6,850 nucleotides of DNA, taken from contig JAJZVE010000248.1 in the NCBI GenBank assembly GCA_021845835.1, forward strand, positions 1 to 6,850, given 5' to 3'. Below are positions 1-6,025 of this stretch, in pieces (the stretch's first letter is position 1; each line of letters starts with the position of its first letter). The position numbers were made by a program, and so were the translations under genes. Source of the DNA: Pseudomonadota bacterium. GTDB taxonomy: Bacteria; Pseudomonadota; Alphaproteobacteria; Acetobacterales; Acetobacteraceae. The notes under the pieces were generated by a model, which was given only the letters and a program-made list of their open reading frames with translations, did not search any database and was not told where the DNA came from.

Positions 1-532
1 GATGGATGCCCTCGAAGGTGAAGCCAAGCCGGTCCGCGGCGCGGCGCGACGGCGCGTTCAGGGCATTGCATTTCCACACCAGCCGCCGGTAGCCGAGATC
101 GTCGGCGGCCAGCCGCAGCGGCAGGAACATCGCCTCGGTCGCGGCGCGCGTGCGCTGCATCACCGGCGCGAGCCAGATGTTGCCGAGCTCGATGGCCGCG
201 TTCTTCGGTTCGATGCTCATCAGCGTCAGCCAGCCCGACACCACGCCGGTCGCCACCGGCCGCACTGCCCAGGCGACGGAGTCGTGCTGGGTGCAGAAGT
301 CGCCGACGAACCGCTCCATTGTCTCCTGCGAGGCGAACGGGCCGTAGCCGAGATAGGTCCAGGACGCATCGCCCCGCGCGGTCCCGGTTTCCGCCGCGTG
401 CCACAGCTCCGCCGCGTGCCGCGGGTGCAGCGGCTCCAGATGCGCATGGCTACCGCGCAGCGCGGTGCGCGGCGGCAGCGGGCGCGGCATGGCATCGACG
501 ACGGGACCGATGGGCAGTTCGCTTTCGCTCAT
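1..532 (-). CDS. GNAT family N-acetyltransferase, RimJ/RimL-like (3' end beyond window)
   Basis: The first 177 residues of a GCN5-related N-acetyltransferase are visible, and the C-terminus runs off the left edge. Such enzymes move an acetyl group from acetyl-CoA to an amine; the substrate cannot be read from this sequence. Family features include the N-terminal strand and loop that open RimJ/RimL-like proteins (H31-LEPLHPRHAAELW), the central strand pair IELGNIWLAP (114-123), the helix MQRTRAATEAM over the acetyl-CoA site, and the late motif LVWKCNALNAPSRRAADRLG (151-170) followed by F-x-FEGIH, typical of the Acetyltransf_3 group. The acetyl-CoA loop reads QRTRAA rather than the classical Q/RxxGxG/A, which is common in this subgroup. 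The ATG overlaps the enamidase stop as ATGA, with GGAG 8 nt upstream, so translation is probably coupled. No role in nicotinate breakdown is known to me; it may detoxify an intermediate or be incidental. The family call is firm, the function is open. Confidence 0.88.
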   Translation of the reverse strand, partial: MSESELPIGPVVDAMPRPLPPRTALRGSHAHLEPLHPRHAAELWHAAETGTARGDASWTYLGYGPFASQETMERFVGDFCTQHDSVAWAVRPVATGVVSGWLTLMSIEPKNAAIELGNIWLAPVMQRTRAATEAMFLPLRLAADDLGYRRLVWKCNALNAPSRRAADRLGFTFEGIH

Positions 533-1722
533 GACACGATCTCCGGCATGCGCTCCGCCGGCGGTGTGTTGCGGCTGCGGCCGCAGCGCACGATGCCGTC
601 GATCACCACCATGCCGATGCCCGGCAGGTCGCCCTGCTGCACGCTGTCCAGCACGTCCTTGCCGGCGGAATGCTGCGCGCGATCCATCAGCACGAAATCC
701 GCCGCGCGCCCGACCTCGATGAGGCCGCAATCCAGCTTGCGCATCCGCGCGGTGTTGCCGGTGGCGCAGGCGAACACGATCTCCGCCGGCGCTTCGCCAA
801 GTGCAGCGAGCAGCGCGATCATGCGCAGGATGCCGAGCGGCTGCACGCCCGATCCGGCCGGGCTGTCGGTGCCCAGGATGACGCGCTGCATCTGGCCGAG
901 TTCGCGCGCATAACGGAATGCGCTCAGCGCCGCCAGCTCGTTGCCGTTGTGGACGATCTCGATGCCGCGCGCGCAGCTTTCGCACAGGCAGCGGATCTGC
1001 CGCAGCGGCAGCGCGGTGTGGCCGCCGTTGATGTGGCCGATGATGTCGGCGTCCGCCTCCAGCACCGTGTCGGCGTCGATGTAGCCGGAACCGGGCACCG
1101 ACGGACCGCCGGTGTGAATGGTGCTCTGCATGCCGTATTTGCGCGCCCAGGCGACCATCTGCCTGGCCTCGTCGCCGGCCTTGACGCTGCCGAGGCCGAT
1201 TTCGCCGAGCAAGCTCACGCCCGCCTGGGCAAGCTCGGAAAAGTCCTGCTCGGTCATGCCCTTTTCGATCACCGGCGCACCGGCGTGCAGCTTCACGCCG
1301 CCGGGACGGAAATTGCTGAACGCGCGCTGTGCGGTGATGGCCAGCGCCTTCACGCCCACCACGTCGCGGGGCCGTCCGGGCAGATGCACTTCGCCCGCTG
1401 ACACCATCGTGGTGACGCCGCCGTGCAGGAAACTGTCGATCCAGTTGAGCTGGCTCTGCCGCGGCGTCCAGTCGCCGAACACCGGATGCACGTGGCTGTC
1501 GATCAGGCCGGGCGCGACGGCGCAGCCGTGTGCGTCGATGGCGACGCGCGCGCCGTCGGTGTCGCAGTCCGCGCGCTTGCCGACGGCGGCGATCCGGCCG
1601 TTCTCGGCAACGATCGTGTCGGCGTCGAGGACCGGCGCCTCCAGTGCGCCGGAGAGCAGCAGGCCGATATCGGTGATGACCAGCTTGCCGAGTTGCTTCT
1701 CCGGTCCCGCTGCGATGGCCAT
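529..1722 (-). CDS. Enamidase-like amidohydrolase (1,4,5,6-tetrahydro-6-oxonicotinate hydrolase)
   Basis: This is a 397-residue metal-dependent amidohydrolase of the cyclic-amidase type, presumably cytoplasmic. It has the N-terminal beta domain (V31-LDADTIVAENGRIAAVG), the metal motif PGLIDSHVHP (71-80, H77 and H79), E174 in LLGEIGLG, H203 in IHTGG, H230 in GHINGG and D286 in GTDSPAG. It resembles the Eubacterium barkeri enamidase as I remember it throughout: DTIV-x-E-x-G-x-IAA, SFLHGGVTTM-x-SAG, LPGRP-x-D, IHTGG-x-S-x-PGS, HINGG-x-TA, LGILR, and the ending SRNTPPA-x-R. That enzyme has a binuclear Fe/Zn centre and opens the reduced nicotinate ring to 2-formylglutarate and ammonia. E174 fits a bridging ligand in place of the carboxylated lysine of hydantoinases. 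The start is supported by GGGAGGAG at 1727-1734. It lies 123 nt after the large reductase gene and overlaps the GNAT gene by 4 nt. A related cyclic amidase is the main alternative. Confidence 0.82.
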   Translation of the reverse strand: MAIAAGPEKQLGKLVITDIGLLLSGALEAPVLDADTIVAENGRIAAVGKRADCDTDGARVAIDAHGCAVAPGLIDSHVHPVFGDWTPRQSQLNWIDSFLHGGVTTMVSAGEVHLPGRPRDVVGVKALAITAQRAFSNFRPGGVKLHAGAPVIEKGMTEQDFSELAQAGVSLLGEIGLGSVKAGDEARQMVAWARKYGMQSTIHTGGPSVPGSGYIDADTVLEADADIIGHINGGHTALPLRQIRCLCESCARGIEIVHNGNELAALSAFRYARELGQMQRVILGTDSPAGSGVQPLGILRMIALLAALGEAPAEIVFACATGNTARMRKLDCGLIEVGRAADFVLMDRAQHSAGKDVLDSVQQGDLPGIGMVVIDGIVRCGRSRNTPPAERMPEIVS

Positions 1723-1845
1723 GATGCTCCTCCCTGACGTGACGAACCGCTATTCCAGCGGCGAGCGTGTCGCAATCATGCTGTCACGCGCCGCCATTCC
1801 GCGCCACCATCTTTGCAGCACCGCCGGCGCGGCGGGCACGGCCGC
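1723..1845 (-). other. Intercistronic gap between oxidoreductase and enamidase genes
   Basis: This 123-nt gap contains no credible ORF. Three inverted repeats are visible. CCGCCG-GCG-CGGCGG (1821-1835) lies just after the oxidoreductase stop but has no T tract downstream, so it is not a convincing intrinsic terminator. CCGCT-ATTCC-AGCGG (1747-1761) sits upstream of the enamidase ribosome binding site and is itself flanked by GTCACG (1783-1788) and CGTGAC (1738-1743). These could be mRNA stability or processing elements, or chance in GC-rich DNA. I see no strong promoter, so the enamidase is probably transcribed from upstream. Confidence 0.4.
1727..1734 (-). promoter_or_regulatory. Ribosome binding site of the enamidase gene
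   Basis: GGGAGGAG ends 4 nt before the ATG at 1722, with the GGAGG core 6 nt away. This strong Shine-Dalgarno fixes the enamidase start despite the 123-nt separation from the preceding gene. Confidence 0.8.
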
Positions 1846-4800
1846 CTATTCCGCCGCCAACGCGGGCCGCGCGTGCAGCCGCCGCAGCGCGCGGTCGATC
1901 CATTGCGCGGTCAGCTTCTCCTGCACGCCGTTCTGCCGCAGGCGTTCGTTCAGCGCCGGAAAAGCCACGCGGTCCAGCGCCTGATCCTGGTTGAAGCAGG
2001 AGAACACCACGCTGTGCGCACCGGTCGCCGGGTCGATGTGCAGTTGCAGGCACTGCGCGCAGACTTCCTTCATCATGCACTGCATCGGCGAGTTGATCGA
2101 GCCGATCGCCGTGTGATCGGGGCGCAAATACGGCCTGAGCGGGCCATGCCGCGCCGCGCCGACCGCCGCCATCATGCGGTCGGAGCCGATCGCGATCACA
2201 TGCGCGACCTCATCCAGCGGGATCGCCGGTTCGCCGAGTTGTCCGGCGCCATAGGCTGCCATCGCCTGCACGATGTTGCCGACGAAAGTCCTGTCCTGCT
2301 TCCGGCCGGACGCGAAGCCGGGCGCCTCATCGCAGCACCAGACGATCACGTCGGCGGCGCGCTCGATCTCCTCGACCTTGTAGCGGTCGGCTAGCGCCTT
2401 GTAGCCGGCGAAGTAGAGCACGCGCGTGCCGGCTTCGCGCAGCGCCGCGCCGATGCTGAACAGCACCGCGTTGCCCAGCCCGCCGCCGACCAGCGCCACC
2501 GTGCTGTGCGCGTGGATCTCAGTCGGCGTTCCGGTCGGCCCCATCAGCACCACCTTCTCGCCGGGCTTCAGCGTCGCGCACAGATCGGAACTGCCGCCCA
2601 TCTCCAGCGCGATGATGGAAACAAGGCCGCGCGCCGGGTCGGTCCAGGCGCCGGTCATCGCCAGCCCTTCCATCGCCAGCAGCGTGTCCGCGCCGGATTC
2701 GCTGAGGCGTGCCGCGTGCATTTCGTAGTTCTGCAGGCGGAAGAACTGGCCGGGACGGAAGGCGCGCGCCTGCGCCGGCGCGCGCAGCACCACCTCCACG
2801 ATGGTGGGCGTCAGCCGGTTCACCGCATGCACCCTCGGCGCCAGCTCGTCGCGGCAGCGCGCGATCAGCGTCGCGCCGTCGCTGCCGGATTGCGGGGCCG
2901 CGGCGATCACGCGGCTGACCACCGGGTAGCCGCGCCGCGCGCTGCCCATCGCCTTCACCACGTTGCCGAAAAAGCTCGGGTGCAGGTCGCCGAAGAAGCT
3001 GATGAAGCGGCCGTCCGCGGTGCGGTGCATCAGCATCTCGGCCTCGTCCGGCTTGCACAGTCCGCGCACCGGCGTGCGCGGCGCGCCGGAGTCATCGACC
3101 GCCTGGAAGTATTTGCCGTCCAGCCGGATGCGTCCGTCCTCGCGCGCCAGCACCGTGTTCGGCTGCGTACCCGCCGCGACCAGCACCGCGCGCGCCGGCA
3201 GCACGACCTCGCCGCCGTCCGCCTGCGTGCAGCGCAGCGCCGCGGCATGGCCGAAGCGATCGACCTCCACCGCCAGCGGCGCCAGTCCTTCGGCGAAGCG
3301 CACGCCTTCCTCCATCGCTTTCGCGACTTCCTCGTGATTGAGCGTGTAGCTCGGCGCGTCGGTAATCCTGCGGCGATAGGCGATGGTGGCGCCGCCCCAC
3401 GACTCCAGCAGTTGCGCCAGGCGCGGCGCGCGTCCCTCACGTGCCGCCGCGGCGCGCTCGTCGTGGATCGCCGCCGCATGGGCAAGGAATTCCGCCGCGG
3501 TCTCCGCTTCCTCCTCGTTCCAGCGCGCGCGCACCGCGGCCTCGTCCCGCTCGGCGATCAGCGTGCGATAACGGAGGGAGAATTTCTCCACCTGCCGCAC
3601 ATAATAAGTGAGGCTCTCCGTCGCCGTGTCGATCGCCGTCAGCCCGCCGCCGATCACCACGACCGGCAGCCGCAGCTGCAGATTCGCGATCGACGACATT
3701 TTCGCAGCCCCCGTCAATTGCAGCGCCATCAGGAAATCGCTCGCCTGCCGCACGCCGCGCGCCAGCGCGTTCGGCATGTCGATCACGGTCGGCCGGCCGG
3801 CGCCCATGCACAGCGCAACGTGGTCGAATCCCATCGCCCAGGCGTCGTCGATCGACAGCGTCGCGCCGCCGCCGAAGCGCACGCCGCCGAACGCGGCGAA
3901 TTCCGGCCGGCGTTCCAGCAGCAGCCGTACCAGCTTCAGATAGTTCTTGTTCCAGCGCACGGTGATGCCGTACTCGGCGACGCCACCGAAGCCCGCCATC
4001 ACGCGATCGTCCAGGTTCTCGAACAGCGTCGCCGAATCGCGCACCGGCGCGCGCGGATCGAAACCGAGCGGCTCGATCTTCAGCCCGTCGATCGCCACCA
4101 CCGTATGCCCGTCGTTCAGCAGATGATGCGCGAGCGTGAACCCGGCCGGGCCGAGGCCGACCACCAGCACTTTGCGCCCGCTGTCCGGGCGCGGCAGCGG
4201 CCGGCGGATGTCGAGCGGATTCCAGCGTGTCAGCAGCGCGTAGATCTCGAATCCCCACGGCAGCGCCAGCACGTCCTTCAGGATCGCCGTCTCCGCCTGC
4301 GGGATATCGACCGGCTCCTGCTTCTGGTAGATGCACGCCTTCATGCAGTCGTTGCAGATGCGATGGCCGGTCGCCGCCATCATCGGGTTGTCCACGGCGA
4401 TGGTCGCGAACGCGCCGAGCAGGCAGCCCTGCGCGCGCAGCGTGTGCATCTCGCTGATCTTCTCTTCCAGCGGACAGCCGGCCAGCAGGACGCCGAACGT
4501 GCTCTTCTGGAATCCGCCGGTCCTGCGGTCCTTCAGGCCCTTGCTGCACGAATCCTTGCCCTGCGTGTGGCACAAGATGCAGTAGTTGGTCTGGTCCAGC
4601 GCCTGCTGCGTGTTCATCCCGGCATCGGTGAGCGCGAATCCGTCGCGCGCGCGCCAGTCATGCTCCGGCAGACGCAGCATGGTGACGCCGTCGCGCTCGA
4701 TGGTCTCGAACGCGACGAGGTGCATCGGGTCGACCTTCTGCGGCACGCGGAACAGGGTGCCGCCGCGATGCTGCGCGCGCCCTTCTGCGGTCAGCGTCGC

Positions 4801-5295
4801 CCAGGCGGCGTAACGCAGCGCTGCGTCGAGAAATCCGGCGCACTGGTCGCGTTCCCACTGCGCGACATGCCTGGCGAACGCGAGCTCCGTGAGCGTTTCG
4901 CCCATCGCCCGTTCCAGGGCGGTGCGCAGCGCAGCACCGTCGAAGCCGGACGGGTCGGGATGTTTCTTCACCGCCTGGCGCTGCACGAACAGCCGCTTGC
5001 AGGCATGGATCGGATCGAGCCGATTCGTCTCCGCCGCGACCGCAGCCACCGCGTCGGCGATGCCGAACAGCCCGGCGACGAAGGCTTCCAGATGCGGGCC
5101 GAGCACCACCAGCAACTCGCCCTCGGCCCTGGCGTCCAGCGCATCGGGCGCTGCGCGGGCGGCCAGCAGCCGGCCGCACAGGGCGGCGTCCTCGGCGTGC
5201 AGTTGCGCCAGGAAACGCTGGTCCAGCCGCACCAGCCCGTCGCGCCCGGCGAGTTCGGCCACCTCCACGCCGACGCCCGGCGTCACTGTGTCCAT
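1846..5295 (-). CDS. Fused Nfn-like flavin/Fe-S oxidoreductase (GltD/NfnB + NfnA/PyrK domains); candidate 6-hydroxynicotinate reductase
   Basis: A cytoplasmic protein of 1149 residues. Residues 1-230 are mostly helical and unrecognised. Residues 239-330 carry two Fe-S cysteine sets of the GltD/dihydropyrimidine dehydrogenase type: C239-x2-C242-x7-C250 with GCPLEEK (C274), then C314-x2-C317-x3-C321. The FAD fold is at VVGLGPAGF (378-386), the NAD(P) fold at VVVIGGGLTAIDTA (545-558), and the closing motif FFGD at 767-770. Residues 818-1140 match NfnA/SudB/PyrK: FRPGQFF (846-852), GPTGTPTEI (919-927), LVGGGLGNA (935-943), and cysteines C1073, C1079, C1082 and C1100 for a [2Fe-2S] cluster. The start at 5295 has GGAGGAG 8 nt upstream; a longer reading to 5406 would overlap marR. 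It follows marR by 22 nt and precedes the enamidase gene. Domain assignment is secure. A role in reducing 6-hydroxynicotinate, directly or by supplying low-potential electrons, is inferred from context. Confidence 0.85.
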   Translation of the reverse strand: MDTVTPGVGVEVAELAGRDGLVRLDQRFLAQLHAEDAALCGRLLAARAAPDALDARAEGELLVVLGPHLEAFVAGLFGIADAVAAVAAETNRLDPIHACKRLFVQRQAVKKHPDPSGFDGAALRTALERAMGETLTELAFARHVAQWERDQCAGFLDAALRYAAWATLTAEGRAQHRGGTLFRVPQKVDPMHLVAFETIERDGVTMLRLPEHDWRARDGFALTDAGMNTQQALDQTNYCILCHTQGKDSCSKGLKDRRTGGFQKSTFGVLLAGCPLEEKISEMHTLRAQGCLLGAFATIAVDNPMMAATGHRICNDCMKACIYQKQEPVDIPQAETAILKDVLALPWGFEIYALLTRWNPLDIRRPLPRPDSGRKVLVVGLGPAGFTLAHHLLNDGHTVVAIDGLKIEPLGFDPRAPVRDSATLFENLDDRVMAGFGGVAEYGITVRWNKNYLKLVRLLLERRPEFAAFGGVRFGGGATLSIDDAWAMGFDHVALCMGAGRPTVIDMPNALARGVRQASDFLMALQLTGAAKMSSIANLQLRLPVVVIGGGLTAIDTATESLTYYVRQVEKFSLRYRTLIAERDEAAVRARWNEEEAETAAEFLAHAAAIHDERAAAAREGRAPRLAQLLESWGGATIAYRRRITDAPSYTLNHEEVAKAMEEGVRFAEGLAPLAVEVDRFGHAAALRCTQADGGEVVLPARAVLVAAGTQPNTVLAREDGRIRLDGKYFQAVDDSGAPRTPVRGLCKPDEAEMLMHRTADGRFISFFGDLHPSFFGNVVKAMGSARRGYPVVSRVIAAAPQSGSDGATLIARCRDELAPRVHAVNRLTPTIVEVVLRAPAQARAFRPGQFFRLQNYEMHAARLSESGADTLLAMEGLAMTGAWTDPARGLVSIIALEMGGSSDLCATLKPGEKVVLMGPTGTPTEIHAHSTVALVGGGLGNAVLFSIGAALREAGTRVLYFAGYKALADRYKVEEIERAADVIVWCCDEAPGFASGRKQDRTFVGNIVQAMAAYGAGQLGEPAIPLDEVAHVIAIGSDRMMAAVGAARHGPLRPYLRPDHTAIGSINSPMQCMMKEVCAQCLQLHIDPATGAHSVVFSCFNQDQALDRVAFPALNERLRQNGVQEKLTAQWIDRALRRLHARPALAAE

Positions 5296-5303
5296 CCGTC
5301 GAT

Positions 5304-5310
5304 CTCCTCC
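5304..5310 (-). promoter_or_regulatory. Ribosome binding site deciding the oxidoreductase start
   Basis: GGAGGAG lies 8 nt before the ATG at 5295, in the 22-nt gap after the marR stop. The open frame continues upstream to 5406, but that extension runs antiparallel-free through marR in another frame and has no comparable site, so 5295 is chosen. Confidence 0.8.
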
Positions 5311-5317
5311 GCGCCGG

Positions 5318-5788
5318 TCAGGCGAGCTTGCGCAGCAGCGCAAGGAAGTGGCGTCGTTCCGCTGCGTCCAGCGGTTGCAGCGTCGCCTCGGTGATGCGCC
5401 ACGCACAGACGACGGCGCGGGCGGCGAGCGCGCTGCCCGCCGCGGTCGGCATCAGCACCGCCGTGCGGCGGTCCAGCGGGTCCGGCAGCCGCCGCACCAG
5501 GCCGCGCGCGGTCAGCCGACGCACCACGCCCTGAATGGTCGCCGGGTCCATCGCCGCGAGACGGCCAAGCTGGTTCTGCGTCACCCGCCCGAGTTCCACC
5601 GTCTTGATCAGCGCCGTGAACTGGGTCGGCGTCAGGTCCGCCGCCGCGGCGATCCCCTCCTGAAACAGCGCCGCATGGCGCTGGTGCGCCCGGCGCAGCA
5701 GGAAACCGACCTGATCCTCGACCGCATAGCCGTCCAGTACGGACTCACCGTCCGTCCCGCCGCCGGCTGCCAGCTCCGCGTCCGCCAA
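5318..5788 (-). CDS. MarR-family transcriptional regulator (NicR-like role suspected)
   Basis: A 156-residue winged-helix regulator, a normal length for MarR proteins. The N-terminal dimerisation helix is around GYAVEDQVGFLLRRAHQRH (20-38). The DNA-binding part runs from LTPTQFTAL (52-60) through QNQLGRLAAMDPATIQGVVRRL (recognition helix about 81-92), to the wing with D106-R107-R108, and a C-terminal dimerisation helix follows. The probable start is TTG at 5788, because GGAGG lies 6 nt upstream. The in-frame ATG at 5809 and TTG at 5842 have no ribosome binding site and would place codons over the operator. It is the first gene of the putative operon, 22 nt before the oxidoreductase, so it probably represses itself and the catabolic genes until a ligand binds. 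NicR of Pseudomonas putida, also a MarR protein, responds to 6-hydroxynicotinate; the ligand here is unproven. Confidence 0.85.
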   Translation of the reverse strand: MADAELAAGGGTDGESVLDGYAVEDQVGFLLRRAHQRHAALFQEGIAAAADLTPTQFTALIKTVELGRVTQNQLGRLAAMDPATIQGVVRRLTARGLVRRLPDPLDRRTAVLMPTAAGSALAARAVVCAWRITEATLQPLDAAERRHFLALLRKLA

Positions 5789-5793
5789 ATCGA

Positions 5794-5800
5794 CCCTCCG
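5794..5800 (-). promoter_or_regulatory. Ribosome binding site favouring a TTG start for marR
   Basis: CGGAGGG precedes TTG (5788), with 6 nt between GGAGG and the start codon. An ATG at 5809 lies upstream of this site in the same frame but lacks any Shine-Dalgarno. The leader would be very short if transcription starts near 5805. Confidence 0.65.
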
Positions 5801-5810
5801 TGCCAGCATA

Positions 5811-5824
5811 TTGTTAGTACACAA
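5811..5824. promoter_or_regulatory. Probable MarR operator, TTGT-N6-ACAA
   Basis: The 14-bp sequence TTGTTAGTACACAA has 4-bp inverted arms and an AT-richer core in otherwise very GC-rich DNA. It sits just upstream of the marR ribosome binding site and overlaps the likely -10 region, as expected for an autorepressing MarR protein. I see no second copy in the other intergenic stretches, which fits one operator controlling the whole downstream operon. Confidence 0.55.
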
Positions 5825-5842
5825 ACGACTGGCAAGGATCAA
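5814..5842 (-). promoter_or_regulatory. Candidate promoter for the marR-oxidoreductase-enamidase operon
   Basis: On the minus strand TTGATC (5842-5837, 4/6 match to TTGACA) is followed after 17 nt by TACTAA (5819-5814, 3/6 match to TATAAT). A second arrangement, TTGCCA (5835-5830) with CAATAT or AATATG near 5813-5807, is also possible. Either places the -10 under the operator. The matches are moderate, and position supports them more than sequence. Confidence 0.35.
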
Positions 5843-5848
5843 GGCACG

Positions 5849-5998
5849 TCAGGCTTGCGCGCGGCGCTCCTCGGCCGCGTCGTGCCGCGTCTCGGGCTGG
5901 CGCGCTGCCTGCGGCTCCTGATCGGGCGGGGTGGGGTCGGCCGGCGGGCGCAGCAGGCCCTGGGCCAGGGCGATCCGGCGAAAACTGTTCGATGCCAT
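5849..5998 (-). CDS. Possible small protein, 49 residues, unknown function
   Basis: The ORF runs from an ATG at 5998 to a TGA at 5849 and encodes a basic N-terminus (MASNSFRRIALAQGLLRPP), then a proline-rich middle and a charged tail rich in R, E and A. GGAGAAG ends 3 nt before the ATG, a plausible Shine-Dalgarno. There is no signal peptide, membrane segment or motif that I recognise. It lies 65 nt after livF and ends just before the marR promoter, so it could be the last gene of the transporter transcript. Small size and high GC make a chance ORF possible; the ribosome binding site is the main support. Confidence 0.4.
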   Translation of the reverse strand: MASNSFRRIALAQGLLRPPADPTPPDQEPQAARQPETRHDAAEERRAQA

Positions 5999-6006
5999 AA
6001 ACTTCT

Positions 6007-6025
6007 CCCGCGCTCCTCAGCCGGG
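6007..6025 (-). other. Hairpin upstream of the small ORF
   Basis: CCCG-GCT, loop GAGG, AGC-G-CGGG (minus-strand reading) gives a 7-bp stem with one bulged base. The 3' arm runs into the GGGAGAAG ribosome binding site of the small ORF. No run of T follows, so it is a poor intrinsic terminator for livF. It may modulate translation or be accidental. Confidence 0.3.

Noticed and set aside
670..1984. Plus-strand frames of 243 to 288 residues opposite the enamidase
   Set aside because: Low-complexity products without recognisable motifs, overlapping a gene with full enamidase motifs on the other strand.
2506..5394. 962-residue open frame on the plus strand
   Set aside because: It lies opposite the oxidoreductase. 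Its product is dominated by R, A, H and Q with no domain motifs, which is typical of an antisense shadow in GC-rich DNA.
5296..5406. 37-residue N-terminal extension of the oxidoreductase
   Set aside because: It overlaps marR and is arginine-rich. A strong ribosome binding site (5304-5310) points to the ATG at 5295.
5789..5842. 18-residue extension of MarR from TTG 5842 or ATG 5809
   Set aside because: Neither start has a Shine-Dalgarno, and the extension runs through the operator and promoter. TTG 5788 has GGAGG at 6 nt.
5957..5971. GCCCTGG-G-CCAGGGC inverted repeat
   Set aside because: It falls inside the small ORF in codons for LAQGLL, and the 1-nt centre is easily produced by GC-rich leucine, alanine and glycine codons. 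There is no T tract for a terminator.
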